The notes: generated by a model from the letters alone, not told the origin. A DNA stretch of 64,000 nucleotides from Cardiocondyla obscurior (GCF_019399895.1 NC_091866.1:3641501-3705500), one strand, 5' to 3'; positions 22,246-35,748 are shown, numbered from the stretch's first letter. Numbers and translations are program-made.

Positions 22246-22290
22246 AGAGAGAAAAAAAAAGAAAGAAAGAAAGAAAGAAAGAAAAAAAAA
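22246..22290. repeat. (GAAA)n microsatellite
   Basis: About seven GAAA units in the middle of an uninterrupted purine stretch with poly-A at both ends. Confidence 0.85.
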
Positions 22291-24979
22291 ACTAAGGACA
22301 CTCGTACCAAAATGAGTCACGCGTCAGAGTTATTTTTCGCATTAGCCGATGTTGGGTAACTGTATATCAATTTCCTTTTTCCTCATTCGTGATACGCCAT
22401 TATTCAATCTTCGGGCTACTCGGTTCTCGCGCGTGATGCAAGACGCGAACAAAGGCCGGCGGCGCTGGCCGGCTAGTTTAAATTGTACATGAATAAATCC
22501 TCCATCAGGAGGGCATGCTAATCCCGCGTAACAAAAGCCCCCCTGGATTCCGGAAGCTGTACCAGTCCGTCTACGTGACCATCTACATAACACGCGGCCC
22601 GCTCGAATCCGCTCGCGTTCAAAGTTCATTTCGTTCTCGGGCGCGCGGAGCTCCCGCGTCGTAAAACTCTCTCTCGCGAGCGCCGCCGAGAGCGGCGGGC
22701 GACCCGGGAGCGAGGGAGATAGAGACGTCCGCCGTGTCACTGTCGCGAAAAGTTTTCGAAATATTAGTTCCGCAGGCAAACGGCGAAAGTTGAAAACTGC
22801 CTGGAATTGACTATGTTATCGGCGGACCGGCGGTGACGAACGAATGGGTAATTCTGTTTTCGTAACAGCGTTGATCAAAGCGTCGCGATCAAACGGACTT
22901 CTGTAATATGGTGCCTGTCCTAATCGCGCGGCTTAATCGAGAAGCGAGCGCGAGGCTTGCGAGCCGTCAGGTTGCGCCGGCGGAACGTATATACCGGTTG
23001 CCTGGCAAGTGGGATCCCCGCCGACTCCCGCGCTGCTTTAAAATTGTAATGTATTGTAATGCGGTATCTCGAACTCTTCCCTCTTTATTTCAGACAAGTG
23101 TCAAAGCACGGCGAATGTCTACCAGCGGCTGCAACATTTCCGCGACGTATCGCTGACGCGGGGACAATAAATGTATAATGCAAAACAGTTGATTGGAAAT
23201 AAAATAAATATAAAAATGAATGCACGCTTGTCAAGGGGGCGTTGAGAACTTTCCGTATGACTGATGCTGAAGCAAATACGATAACGGCGCGATAACGTTG
23301 TTAAAAATAAAATTATATCTCTTATATAGAATTTTATAAAGAACTATTTTGTGTTTAATAAAATAAGACGTGTTAAATTTACACGTCAGATTAGAGTTAA
23401 TTTGTGTTGGAATTTTATTAATTCAGAAAAGCAGGGGGCAATTTTTTTTTCCTTTTTCCTCTGATCCACGAATTGTCGGCCAATGACAAAGTAACGGTTT
23501 TAATTAGCGGTTTCCTGCCAGCCTTTTTAAGCATTCCTGAGGATTTGCTCAGCGGAACACACATGCCGAATCCGTTTGCGGTTCGCAATCGAATCCCGGG
23601 ATCGGATTTACCTGGAATTGTTTCCGGAGTAGAAACGTGTATGCAACGAAGCCGGATGATATGACCAATTAAACAAAACCAAGTCATTTGCGTTCACACG
23701 AAAATTATCCAACCGCGATTTAAGATTCCGAGAGTAACGTCAACAGTTTGGTATACAAAATTACGAAGTAATAATTACTTTCCTCTTTAACGATTGCGTC
23801 GGTAACATTATTCGTATATTATATCCTCGTAACTATATCTGAATTGTAGAAAAAAAAAAAAAATTAACAAAGTTCTAAAGTTTATTCAATTTTCTTATGA
23901 TAATTCTTAGAAACAATCGCTTTCCCAATTCTAAATGATACACACCGTGCGCGCGCGTACGTATGAATATAAAATCTGTAATTGGAAAAAGAAAAAAAAA
24001 GAGAGAGAAAGAAAAAAAAATAGATCTCTTTTAAGGATGAATTCGAATAAGCGAAGGAACACCCGTGAGAATGCGTGTGCGCCATGCGTGAAGATAGAGG
24101 AAGGCACACATAGCGTCGCTTAAATCCCCTTTCTAGGCTTCGGAAACCTTTGCGGCAAGTGCATTTTGTTGTGCGCCCAGAAATCTGTTATTCAATTTGA
24201 AATGGCTTTATCGTGCGTCTGAAACCAACTCCAGATTTCGCATTGATGCCAAAACTACATGGACTATGAAATCCGCCCTTCCTACACGCTCGGAGAACGC
24301 ACAGACACGCGCATCCCGCACGCATACTAGGCGCGGACGTAGGCGCTCTCTCCTCCGCGTTTCTCTCTAGCGGACTACCAACAATAATGGTAGACTGAGT
24401 GCTCGAAACTTTCAACGACACTTCCAGCGTTTTCCTTCAAGTGCGTGGGATAGAAAAGAGTGCGATCAGAAAGTAAAATACGTCGTATCCCGCGAAGAAT
24501 AAATAATAATCTGCGAGCGCGTTGAAATGTAATACACGGAAAAAATAATCAGCGCCCAAGGTTCGCATAAATATTTCAAGCACATTAAAAGATCTGATCT
24601 CTTATCAAAATCTAATTACGTTATTGTTATATTGTACGACTATCTAAATTGATATTATTTCATTAATATTGAATCATATACATAAACTTTTCAATAAGAT
24701 GCAGAGATTTCAAGTGTATTTTACGGTATCGGTAATCTGGTATCATTTCTATTCCGAACTTTGCTTAAACACGTCTTTTAAACTTTACGGAAAATCTAAC
24801 GCTGCCGGCAAATGATTTTCGACAAAACTGTCAGTTGCCACGTTTGTCACATGCAGACTTGTCAATTGCTAACGCTCCTGTTTACTCGGTATGACAGCTA
24901 CTTGTAAAAGCTGCATACGCCTGATAGATATACACCGCGACACACTTTTGAACGCTAGTCACGGGGTTCTCGTAAAAAA

Positions 24980-24998
24980 AATATATATATATATATAT
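24980..24998. repeat. (AT)n microsatellite
   Basis: About nine AT units following a short A run. Confidence 0.85.
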
Positions 24999-25204
24999 TC
25001 GCGAACACAAAGAATGTCGTGAGGACGCAGATTCTGCGCATTCATGGGATAACGAAGCGTACAAAACGGTGCATATCCATCTATATGTCGTGTACGACAT
25101 ATCCGATAACATCCGCGCGCAAGTAAGCGCATGCAGGAAGCACGAAGTCCGTAACGCTTTCGATAAGAGCATGGTAATTCCGCATTTTTACATCTCGCCG
25201 AGCA

Positions 25205-25272
25205 GGAAATAAAAAGAAAAGAAAGAGGAGGAGGGGGAGAGGGGAGGATAAAAATGCAGGAAAAAGGGGAGG
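25205..25272. repeat. Purine-rich tract
   Basis: Nearly pure A/G on the plus strand, a candidate triplex-forming stretch. The short F/L-rich frame on the minus strand across it is an artefact. Confidence 0.6.
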
Positions 25273-25439
25273 CACAAAAGGAAGAAATCCGCAGTTATTC
25301 CGGTCTTGGATATCTCGCCTCGTATCTGCTAATCCGAATATGCACGAAATTAGCGGCGCGAGGCGGGATCGTAAAACGTTAACCCATTTTCATCGTATCG
25401 ATCCGGCTTTCGGGTCGAGTTGGGCTCACGCGCAAGTAG

Positions 25440-25511
25440 GGGAGAGAAAGAAAGAGACAGACAGAGAGAAAGAGAGCGTGCGTGTGTATGTGTGGGTGTG
25501 TAAAGAGGGGT
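25440..25511. repeat. GA-rich then GT-rich low-complexity tract
   Basis: GA/GACA repeats (25440-25476) run into a GT-rich segment (25477-25501). Confidence 0.7.
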
Positions 25512-26879
25512 GGAGGGCAGAACGAAATAATATCATGCCGATCATTAAACGAATGTTTAAAAGTATTTAGATTGGTGCCTGCCAATTAGTGAGCGCGTAA
25601 GGTCGGAACGACGCAGCATTCGATTCCATCGAATGCGCTTGTTCAGATCAAATCTGGCTAATCCACTGTAATTACAAAAAAAAGCACGGATACATTTTTT
25701 ATACTCCTAATGAAGTCATTGGTATTGGAAAATGCATTAGCAGAGCTAGTGTGAACTGATTTTTTTCTAACGAAAAAATGCGAAAGAAAGCCTTCAAGCA
25801 ATTCACGGATTTAATAAAATTAAGAATATATTTAAACAAAAATTAATTGCATTAATTTCGTATAATAGAGTCCAAAAAAAATTATCGTTTTATTAACGAG
25901 TTCTTTTTTTATAGAAATCATATAAAATATTGTTTAATCGCTTATGTGCAAAATGCATCGGTGAAAATAATCCGTCATAGTTACAGATTAAATTTTTTTT
26001 TTTTTTTCTCTATTCGATATCTATATTCGATGGGAATGGATTAAGAATCACGAGTCCTATATACGCGGGCTCCGTATCTACAAACACAATTAGCGTACCC
26101 GCGTGTATTTGTCGCAGACGCGTATGTGCATACGATTTCATAAAGCGAGATGCGCGGGCGCGCGAGCGAGCGCAGGTCGCGCAGTCGAGATTCAGGCTGG
26201 GCGGAAAGGCGGCAAAGGTAGATTCACCTTCTGCAGGTTTGCAGGTACGTGAGCACGTAGTAGGTATACGCGCACTCGATTGGCGTCGACCTGCGTCCCG
26301 GGAGGGGCGCGACGCAAGCCAAGAACGAACGTTGATACTAAACCGCGGCCCGAGCTGCTCCGAACGACAGTCCAACGAGCGTGTGTTCCGAGGCCGGATC
26401 ACGGTGGTCCATCCGAACGGCCCGGACGGCGCAAAATTTCCATTTCCGTTTCCCGATTACACAGCCGCGTTTCGTTGCGCCAGGTTTACGCCGCGAAGTG
26501 CAATCGAGGGACACCGTGGAGGGCGAAGATCGCGATATCTTAGTTCAATACGACAATCATCACATGTTGACATGTCCCGACTGATCCGGGACGATCGTCA
26601 CGACGATTCGTCTAGGTGACACCGTTGATAAGGCCGTAGACTAGTCACGTGACTCTCGCGAAAAAAAAATCGGCGCGCTCGATCGGCGATTTAAATCCCG
26701 GACGTGTCAAGACGAACCCACGAGCCGGACAGCGTGTAATCGTACGTGTGCGTGTGTGTGCCGCGCGTGTTTGTGTGTGTCATCGGTTGTGTTTGTGTTC
26801 GTCGAATCAGTGCTGTTCGGTAACGCGCGCTACTGGTGATCCGGCGGGTGAGTGCGATCGGAGTGCTCCAGCCGCTCGC

Positions 26880-26941
26880 GAGAGAAAGGGAGCGAGAGAA
26901 AGAGAGAGAGAGAAATAGAGAGAGAGAGAGGGGGAGAGCGC
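26880..26941. repeat. (GA)n microsatellite
   Basis: Interrupted GA repeat just downstream of the candidate 26848 donor; it inflates open frames on both strands. Confidence 0.85.
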
Positions 26942-27984
26942 GAGGGTGCGCTCTCTCCGGTGCGTGCCGCTTCCGGCTGACCGGAAGCTCCCGGCGTGCG
27001 AATGCCCTCGAGATGCGTCCCGCGGTGTGGTTGCCACGAGTGACCGCGACAGTGCAGCATCCAGTGCTGCGGACCCACTCGGCCGAGTGAGTTCCGGCTA
27101 CTGATTAATCCGTCGGTGTAATTAATCCGACTTGTGCGCGCCCGGTTCGTCGACAACCTCGTGAACCGTTTCCACTCCCCGCGACCAGGCCTAAATTTCC
27201 CCACGGAGGCCGTCGAAAGGATATTCCGTTCACCGATCACCGTGATTTTTGACGAGCGATTAAGAAAAAAAAAAAAAAAGGAGACGAGAAACGAAGTATG
27301 ACTTGACTCGCCGACGAGTGTTTTACGTCGTTCTTATTTATCAAAGGATATCAGATGACAGTTCGGGGATGATAAACGATTTAAGAAGTTCATGCGAGAA
27401 CTCGATGAAATAGAATGTGATTTAACTGAATGCCTGGCTGATAGTTCTTGCTTATCCCGGACAGCCATTTTCTATTTTTCGCGAGGCGATTTAAAGCTTC
27501 TGGTTGATAAAAAGTGATTCAGTGACCCGAGGCCAGTGCGGAGGATTTATTTTAATCCGATTGCCGCTACCCAAGAGAGATCGTTCAAACTTCGTGTCCC
27601 AATTCGTCGGGAGTGATTCAGAGATGGAAGGTGAAGTTTAACTTAACGTACGAGTAACATTGCCGTTGCTCGTTATTGACCGAGGACGATACGGAACTCC
27701 TAGATACATAAACAGTGATCTAAGAGAAACTAAGGAAATTTGTTTTACTTCGGCCACTGCTGTGTACTATCGTTCAAACTTTGTAACTTGATTCAATAAG
27801 GCGATCCTGAGATAGGATATCAAGTATAATTTAACTTATGAGCGCATTGATTTCGTACTACATTTGTTTCAATCGTGCCATCGGAATTATAAAAGAACTG
27901 TGAGTTCGTACTCCGATTTAAAAGACCGTTCGAGTGGAGATAAACGAGAACTGTCTTAAACGTGCGGCTCTACTTATAAAAAAA

Positions 27985-28035
27985 AATTAAATTAAATTAA
28001 ATTAAATTAAATTAAATAAAGAATAAATAAATAAA
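27985..28035. repeat. (AAATT)n then (AAAT)n microsatellite
   Basis: About six AAATT pentamers followed by AAATA/AATAA units. Confidence 0.85.
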
Positions 28036-28139
28036 GAGACTTTAAGCTGCGAAAATTAAAATTTGACTCTAACGCACATTCAAAGTCACTTTAAAATTCA
28101 TAAAAGACATCTTAGGGATAAAGGCGATAATATTAAAGA

Positions 28140-29660
28140 GCGGATCATCGCGGCTTTTAACAGTCATTAATTAACGGCGACCTTGAGAAGACCAACAGGC
28201 GTCCGCGTCAATTACTCACCTCGCGAATGAATTTTTAAAGCGGACGAAACGCAAGGGTCGATCCTCGCTTCACGAATGAATATTACAAGAAGGCGCTGTT
28301 CGTGCACGACGCTGGTTAATGTGTAGCGGAGGGCATACGCGCGTTCGGATAAAACATTTAAATTGAGGAAAGCGATTAACAGATTGTAAAGGAAAGAGTG
28401 AGCACCGACGCGCGACTCGATCGCTTTTTAAGCGATGCACCTATCGAGAGGAAGCCTCTCGATCGCGAAAGTTTTGAATTGCCATTAGACGGAGCAGCAA
28501 TCGCAAACAGGAACCCGATGCATTAAGGATTTTCATTTGTCGGCGGTACAATGAATGTTGCATGAACGTGGTTTCCCGACGCGTAGGGAGGACTTTTCTT
28601 CCGAAAGGTGATCGTAAACATCGACGTCGGCATATCGGAGGGACGACCGAGCGCAAAGTTCACGCGCGACATACGCCGAACGCGAGATTGCGTAACGGGC
28701 AGATAAGGAGCAGTGCGCCGTAATTAAATAATTAATGGATCGCGCCGCTGCGATTCTCATTCTTTTGTTACCGAGATAGAGACATTACGCCGAAGAAACA
28801 ATTAAAATAAATCGCACGATGGAATGATAATTGCGATTATGACTAATTAATATCTGGATAATTAACACTTATCAAGAGTCACGCTTCTGCGGAACGGTAG
28901 GATAAAGAACGCATGCTACGGACACGCGATCAAAGTGCTACATCAAAGGAGCGTTTGACAAGTGACTGGGGATCGACGAACGGCTGCAAGCTAATTAATA
29001 AGCATTAACAGCAATTAATGCTACTTGAATCGAGCGCCGGCGAGTCCACGGATGTTTCAATCGCCGACAGAAGATCTGAATATTGGAAGAAAAATTATCG
29101 GATAGCGCGCGGTAATCGTGATCGACGATCGCCGATAGCTAAATGATAGAAGCAATTACCGACGAATGCAGCTCACTTTCGACAATCATAAATCGTTGAG
29201 TCTCGATTAAACCGGGAAGGATAATCGAGCTCGGTGTTACGTCTACCTGATGAACCGCCACGTGACGCTACAGTAATAAACGCTCTTTGATACTAATTAC
29301 GCTAAATTACATGCCGCTGTCTCGTCGCGGATTTCACTGTCTTCTCAATGAGCGTAAAAGGACGCGGTGACGCTCGGTGTATAAAGTTCTCTGATTAATC
29401 AGATTAATTAACTTCGCGTATGCTAAACGCGAAATCTCGAGACGCTGCAGGACCTTTGACGAGCAAGTCCGCCTCCGCGTCGCGGACTCGTCCTGTGACA
29501 CATCTGGGGTGTACGATCGAAACACGGGAATTAGGAATGGCGCGGCGCGCCATTTACCTGCGGACATAATTAACGCGACCTAAGGACAGCCACGGGATTG
29601 CCGAGCCGGCCGCGCGCCAGGACATCTTCATTGACGAATCGTTTCGGCGAGGAACGTCTT
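28140..29660. other. Moderately CpG-rich sequence with many ATTA/AATTAATT words
   Basis: No gene is supported. TAATTA-type words recur (for example 28731-28736, 28991-28997, 29015-29019, 29401-29410). The hairpin AGCATTAA-CAGCAA-TTAATGCT at 29001-29022 sits inside one cluster. Such words are bound by homeodomain proteins, so an enhancer is possible. Confidence 0.25.
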
Positions 29661-29749
29661 AATTAATAATCACGCAAAGCCATTGAAATTCGTGCACCGT
29701 TTCGCATAATAAGGGAAGCGATCGAGGGGGAAGAGAAAAGTGAGCCCGC

Positions 29750-29845
29750 GAGAAGGAGAAGAGGAAGAGGGAAATAGAAAGAGGAAAGAAGAAAAAAAAA
29801 AGAAAGACAGAAAAGGAGAACGGAGGAACAGAGAGAGAAAGGGGA
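29750..29845. repeat. Purine-rich tract
   Basis: About 95 bp of A/G-rich plus strand with short interruptions; the 108-codon minus-strand frame (29670-29996) across it is low complexity. Confidence 0.6.
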
Positions 29846-29943
29846 GCTCCCGGGTGCTACTTCGTCCTCCTCTTCGTCTACTTTTTATCGTTTCGTGAGG
29901 GCCCGAAAAAGAGTTCTCACGCCGCACGCGAGAGAGAACCCGA

Positions 29944-29995
29944 ACACGCACGCAGGCAGGCAGGCAAGGCAGGCACGCACGGACGCACGCACGCA
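29944..29995. repeat. (GCAG)n/(CGCA)n low-complexity tract
   Basis: Tetranucleotide-like GCAG repeats followed by CGCA repeats. Confidence 0.75.
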
Positions 29996-30112
29996 TTCAC
30001 CCCTCCGAGGGAAACAGAAAGCCCGCGGCGCGCGAGGGATCTTGATTTCTTCCTGCTCGTTGATTTTTCTCCCCCCCCTTTCCTCCCCCCTCGGACCTCG
30101 CTGACCGTGCAG

Positions 30113-30137
30113 AGTCCCGACAGTGCAACGCGCGAAG
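30113..30137 (+). other. Candidate 25-bp exon or end of a first exon with strong donor
   Basis: A long C/T tract ending GACCGTGCAG (AG at 30111-30112) precedes 25 bases ending GCGAAG, followed by GTGAGTCC (donor GT at 30138-30139). Either a plus-strand microexon or the 3' end of a longer first exon fits. The donor is the better supported half. Confidence 0.35.
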
Positions 30138-30143
30138 GTGAGT

Positions 30144-33100
30144 CCTTTTAATCCCGCAAGCGGGAGATACTAGAATAAGACGACCCCAATTGGAATACTG
30201 AATGTGCGAAACCCAAATCTAAGTGCCGACGTTTCAAACATTAACGCTATATTAAAAAATTTTTCGAACTTCTTGAAAGTCTACCGTTACGAAAATTAAC
30301 GAAAAAAAAAAAAAATTCTTTCTTTTTAATTCTTGAATTGCTACTAGAGAAATATATACAGAAGAGATGTGTTATTAATTTTTGCTAAGTAAAAAAATTA
30401 AAAAAAAAATTTTTGCGTCGCCTGCTACATTTGCGACAGTGATTTAAGAATCTTCCGAGAATCTGCGAAGACAAGTTGCAAGAATCGCGTGAAATAATAG
30501 CACAGTAATTGCCAATTACGTATGTTAGTTTATGTACTGTGTACCCGTTTGCGACTTGGGGGCGGATCTATTCCGGGACGAACTATGCAACCGCCCGAGG
30601 CGTTGCATGTGCAAAGGCCTCGTTAGGTCATAACTTCGACGCCGCTGTTCGGATCGATCATCTCTAGGTCTTCTTCAATCTAACGTTATACGTATACGGT
30701 CATATATCGTGCAACAGCTTACGTCGCTCGAATTCCCACCCCGTTTCATTCGTTAATGTCATTAAAAGAAAATTATTTCCTTAATTGTAAGCTCGCGAAA
30801 AAACTCGCCAGGCGAATGCCCCCGGAATACAGTTTTGAGATCGTCAATAACGCCAGTTGTCGGGACTCGCGAGACGTACGGATTCCGTTATGCGGCAGTC
30901 GCATTAAATCAGTTTGGAAAGACGTCGTTGAACTGCGCGCGCGCGCCAAGGTGCATCGGCGAAACTACCGTCACGTTAAACACGTATCTAATAGAAATTA
31001 CAGAACGTCGAATCCTCGCGTAGAAATGCCGGCGCAAGAAGAGGGACTCCCTTATATATTCCCGAATAAATAGAACGCGGCACGTGAAAGGCCCGCCGCT
31101 TAAATTACGGCCGCTAAGATATTGCATTTGTTCCGACGTTGCGCCAGGAAGACAAAATTGCACCATTTTCCAGAACAAATGGTACCTACATACGGGAAGC
31201 AATACGCACCTTCTCGCGCGCGCCCACGCTTACTTCGCCGCGAAATTATAATGGATATATCGCAACTTTCGTCCCCGTAGCGCGCATTCGCGTACGTACA
31301 TTTGCGCGGATAGTGCACCTCGGCCTTTCGCGCCGTGGATGATTCACGTCCGTTAGGAACGCCAAGCACGTCGGAAATGGAAAATCATTGAGCGCGGTGA
31401 TTTATCGATCGACGTCTACATTTGTCAACCGGCTAGGTATCGTAAGTGTCAATTATCGGTGAGAATTCCTCACGGCGGCCCAAGCTCACGGCAAAACTTG
31501 AGAAAACCCGTCTTATCCGTATTCTTCGAAACGCGCATTTGAGATCCGGCATCCCGACCGTACGTACGCGTATATATTGTACATATATTACAGTATATAG
31601 ATCGAGAGTAATTAAATTCCTAGGATTGACTCCTCGCGTCTTACTCTTACGTTTTATTACGTCCGGCCTGCTATCCGGAAAGCGGCATTAATTAAGCGGG
31701 AACGTGACGCAACGATGCTTCTGCGATCGGATCCGACAATGCGGCGATGCTATGCCTCCCGGTGTTAAATGCGCCTGGAGCATCTCGCTCTCCGGAGAAC
31801 AGGGGACGGATCCCTCTCCCCCCCCCCGTCCGCCAGAAGTACAAACTGGTTTCGGAAGAGAGATGCCGTCTCTCTTGCCTCCGTCCTCATTGCTTCGCCG
31901 CCCCGTGCCCTACCTCCGACCCCTCCCCCCCTTCGCTCTCTTTCTCATACGCCGAAGCCGGAGTTGATCGGGACTCTCGTTCGGAGCCGGGTTCTCGCTC
32001 GTCTTATTCTACAGGTTCTCTATCTCGGCGAAAAATCTATGTCAACCGACATGTTGACACGTGTTTAAACGTGGCGGGCGCGCGAGCTCGCGCGGAAAGA
32101 GGCCGTGGCGCGCGGGACCGGGGAGAAAGAGCTCGGAGAAGTCGGGTTACTGGTATGCAGTGTCGGATTTCGCGGTGTCCCAGGTAGACCGGACGAAGGG
32201 GAGGGATGAAAACGCACACCTCGAGACGCAGCGGCACGTAGGAGGGTTGCATACGCGTACGCGAGCGCGAGGACACGCACGCTCGGCTTGCCCCTGGCCG
32301 GCTCATGAATCAAAACTATTCGTGACGGGAGGGAACGGGCGCAAACAGAAGGAGGGAGGACATACGTGTTTGCTCACAATAAGCGGGAGGTCATGTCGCG
32401 GTAGCTATCGCGCGTTATGCTGATCCGGGAGATATGAATTTAATTTTATTATGACGTGAGCCGAGCCGACTATCTTCGAATCGCGCCTTCGCTTCCCGAG
32501 GAGAAAGGGGTAGACCGCGGAAAGAGAAACCGCGCGAACGGCTAAGAAGGACGACGAAGAGAGATAGGACTTGGACGACCTATTTTAATGTAACAACTGA
32601 CCTTTCGAAAATGCTGCGCGCTCGGAAAGGCAGAGACGTGTAATTGTTCGGCTAGAGAACGTTTGATCGACGTGGAATCTGGAAACAATATAAACGGATA
32701 ATGGCGAACGATGAATACTACTGCGAATCTCGCGAGCTTTCATTCTCTCGTAATCTCGCGGAGCTAGTTTGCTGGAATTGCATGCGCCAAGTCACTCCCA
32801 GGTGTTCCGCGAAAGCAAATGCTTGCATTAAGTCTATGATTATTTTCAGGTATCGCGTAGCACTTGCTGAAGCCGTGAAAATTTGAATGGGATTTAAAAT
32901 TAGGCGCGCAATATACACCGTGAATATTCCGTCCCCGCAAAGTTTTGCGGAATGTATAATATAATATTAAGACTCGGTATATTAATTAAAAAATCAAATG
33001 ACATTATTACTTAAACGTACGACAAGTGAGGAAACCGTAAATACATTTTCGCGTTAAACTGCAAAATTGATAATTCCGCGGCCACCTGACTGTGCTCGCG

Positions 33101-33300
33101 ATAACGCATCACGACTTTTCTGCCGTTCGTAAAATTACACGAACCGAAATCAACGACCGTCCATGCTGAAACAGCGAGCTCCGGATTAACAATTCGATGT
33201 TAAATATACCAATTCGCGATCCCGATTCGTTGCATGCTACGCGAAATTGCACAGCGCGATCTGTATAAACGCACTAATTAGGCTGACAATGACATCCGGT
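30144..33300. other. Downstream flank of the CpG island, no gene seen
   Basis: 30240-30420 is AT-rich. 30730-31370 and 31700-32420 are CpG-rich with overlapping frames on both strands (for example 31747-32187 plus, 32061-32423 plus). The translations are rich in R, S and P and show no recognisable domain. A run of 10 C at 31821-31830 is present. Confidence 0.35.
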
Positions 33301-33409
33301 GACTTTTACTGTCGCTCAACACGCGCCCGCGACACGGAGGCTCAGGGCGTCGCAGGGCGTCGCGTTTTCGCATGTGCGTGCGTTCGCACGAAGGCACGCT
33401 AACGCGGCC

Positions 33410-33430
33410 GGCAGGCAGGCAGGCAGGCAG
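33410..33430. repeat. (GGCA)n microsatellite
   Basis: Five GGCA units. An 11-bp direct duplication (CAGGGCGTCG twice, 33343-33362) lies just upstream. Confidence 0.85.
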
Positions 33431-33487
33431 ACACGGCTCGTACTTTGCAACGCCAGTAAATTAATATTCGCGAGTGGGCGGCACGCG

Positions 33488-33540
33488 TATAAATATTCAA
33501 AAGTAGGCACGTTCGGCCGTCTCGTCTGACTCATTGGGTC
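33488..33540 (+). promoter_or_regulatory. Candidate TATA promoter in a CpG patch
   Basis: TATAAATA at 33488-33495 in a CpG-rich patch (33300-33640). The best initiator-like word, CTCATTGG, has its A at 33533, 45 bases away, further than usual, so support is weak. No coding sequence follows. Confidence 0.2.
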
Positions 33541-34034
33541 GGCTTGGCTGAGTCTCCTCGCCGGTCGGTTTTCACTTTCCGAGCGTTTTCGCTTTTCAAC
33601 GCGCCGGATCGCACATACACACGCCGGACCGGATAACGTAGGTACGACGAGTTCGTGGAAAAACACACGAGCGCGATTTGCGATAAAAGTTTTTTTTTTT
33701 ATTTTTTTTTCTTTTCCTTTTTTTCTCAGCAATTACCATCTTCCAGCAACAGTTAGCGAACGTGGAAACGTCGTTTGATAAAAAGAGCTATCTAGTAAAT
33801 ATCAATAAATGCAGGGATTACATCGGCGATCCACTGATATTTAACAGAGTGTTTTTATAAATCTGTTTGCTATTATCTGTTTTTTTCGTTATTTCTCCGT
33901 GCGAGCTCATAAATGTCGCGATACGTATTGATGTACTTTGAAACAATCACGCGGAATATATGAGATTTTATATTAAATTGTATCATAGCAAAATTAATTG
34001 CATTGTATCACATTAAAACCGGGAAAATATGTAT

Positions 34035-34088
34035 AATAATCACTATCGACATTAATAATTAACGAATTGATAGAATATAGTGATTATT
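34035..34088. other. 12-bp inverted repeat with 30-bp loop
   Basis: AATAATCACTAT (34035-34046) pairs with ATAGTGATTATT (34077-34088). A shorter nested pairing CTATC/GATAG is also possible. AT-rich arms and lack of a longer imperfect stem make a microRNA precursor unlikely. Confidence 0.5.
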
Positions 34089-35748
34089 CCCATTTAGTAT
34101 TATCTTGTTTATAGATATATATAGTTTTAACTATAGAGTTATAATCGCATAATTCCATTTAGTCATCGCGGGTTATACGGAAAGGAAAAAAGAAAAAGAA
34201 AAAATTAAAAAAAAATAGATTTTGCATACTGGAATTAACGGGATGGAGTCATCGCGGTCCGAGGAATTAATTGCATCGTGTGGATAATTAATGGTCCCGA
34301 ATCGATGATGGCGTTTGAATCAGGACTGATAGAAATGTAATGCCACTCGATTTATATCGCGCGTAATTGCAGAATATTTCAATAATGTAAACGTGGTTCG
34401 TGTGATATATTTAGTTCCATACGCGAATAATCGTCGCTGTTAAATATGCGGCGTTATTTCAATTGCGGGTTGTAAAAATATAATAGTGTACGATTTTTCA
34501 AACAAACATCTTTCACCGCATGCAGAAATTATGTATTGGGCATCCGGAATGCATTACGATCACTTTAAATAATACATTTTTTGAAAGCTCTGAATATCGA
34601 GGATGATCCCTGTATCATAAAATGGTACTTTCGGAAGTTATTAAAAATAGACAGAAATTTATGTCAAATAATTGCGTTAATAATAGCCGAGATAAACCAG
34701 AAAATTTTAAAAATAAATAGACTTAACAGATTTTTAAGTGCAGCACGGTGAAAAAATAAAAACTGAATTGCCAGAAATTCTAAGTTTCGATTCCAAATCG
34801 TAGGGAACCTATATATAAAGATATTTATAACTTTTGCATGGAATATGAATTAATTATATGCGCATATTTAATATGGTATATACGGGTATAGAATATCTAA
34901 TATTAAATTAATGATTGTCCTCTATCAAATTACCATTAGCAGAGCTAAAATAAACAACGACACATCTAGCCTGTTTGATAAACCATACTTTAGTTAATAA
35001 ATATTTTTTTAATATTTCTATAATTCTTTAAAAATTAATTTCGAATAACTCCGCATTAGTAAAAGTTTTTTCTTTTTTTTTCGAATCATGACATACATTT
35101 TTCTACACGAGTTCCGGCACCGACTTGTAGACAATTCGACTAGAGGAACTCGCCTCTCGGCGACCTTTTTTCAAAAGCGTGATGCGGGCGTGCATAATAA
35201 AAACGGAGTTTATTAAAATAAAAATCACTCGGAGCGAGGGCTCTATTCACAGAACGAAGTGCCGAGGAAGACAGAGTGCGTGCCAGGGTCAAGTCGCGCG
35301 CGCGTAACTAGATACTTCAGGAACTCTCATTACAATAATTCGCTGGCGTAATGGTCGCGCCCTATGAACCGATATTAAAAAGGTATTGTCGCGTGCTATA
35401 TCGATGAATCACACCCACCCACAGTCCTACAGAATGCAACAGTCGGGCGGATTATTAACGCTTTGCCACCGGTCGATCGTATCGCGTCGGCGAGAGAACA
35501 TCTCTCTTCACGTAACGAAAACATCACGCCACGCTGTTTCGCGACGTTACTTAAAATGGCTTTTAATGAATTTCATCCTATAACCTTTGAAAATATGTGT
35601 CGATTATTAATATAATTTTTGTCAACGGATATAAATAAATTTCGTAAAAAAATTACGGAGACGTCGCGAAAGGAGACCGCTTTAAAACGAGTATCGAAAG
35701 AAACGGCACCGTTTCTAAATTTATATTTCGACCGCTTACGCGACATTT

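Larger units (their letters stand above)
21275..25997. other. Spacer with scattered CpG-rich patches, no gene seen
   Basis: It contains the AAAG microsatellite, an AT dinucleotide run and purine tracts listed separately. A CpG-rich patch at 22400-23160 produces a 145-codon minus-strand frame (22342-22779) with no recognisable motif. 23160-23460 and 25640-26000 are AT-rich. Confidence 0.4.
26000..30137 (+). promoter_or_regulatory. CpG island with leader-like sequence: probable 5' end of a plus-strand gene
   Basis: CpG-rich sequence begins near 26040. GT-rich sequence at 26739-26795 leads to an initiator-like TCAGTG (26807-26812), then a GGCGG|GTGAGTGCG donor with GT at 26848-26849. The stretch 27100-28100 has the look of long insect 5' leaders (stop codons in all frames, moderate GC, repeated AGTGATTCAGTGACC-like wording). 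At the right end a pyrimidine tract and GTGCAG (30066-30112) are followed by 25 bp and a strong donor, GCGAAG|GTGAGTCC. No open frame of recognisable content is seen, so any coding exon lies outside the window or is too small to find. Frames at 26239-26619 and 26830-27240 look like composition artefacts. Confidence 0.4.

Noticed and set aside
22342..22779. 145-codon minus-strand open frame
   Set aside because: Composition artefact of a CpG-rich patch; no motif recognised.
31747..32187. 146-codon plus-strand open frame
   Set aside because: Three overlapping frames across the same C-rich and CpG-rich DNA; Ser/Arg/Pro-rich with no domain.
34035..34088. Hairpin as a microRNA precursor
   Set aside because: Only 12 paired bases and a 30-base loop; no long imperfect stem and no known mature sequence recognised.
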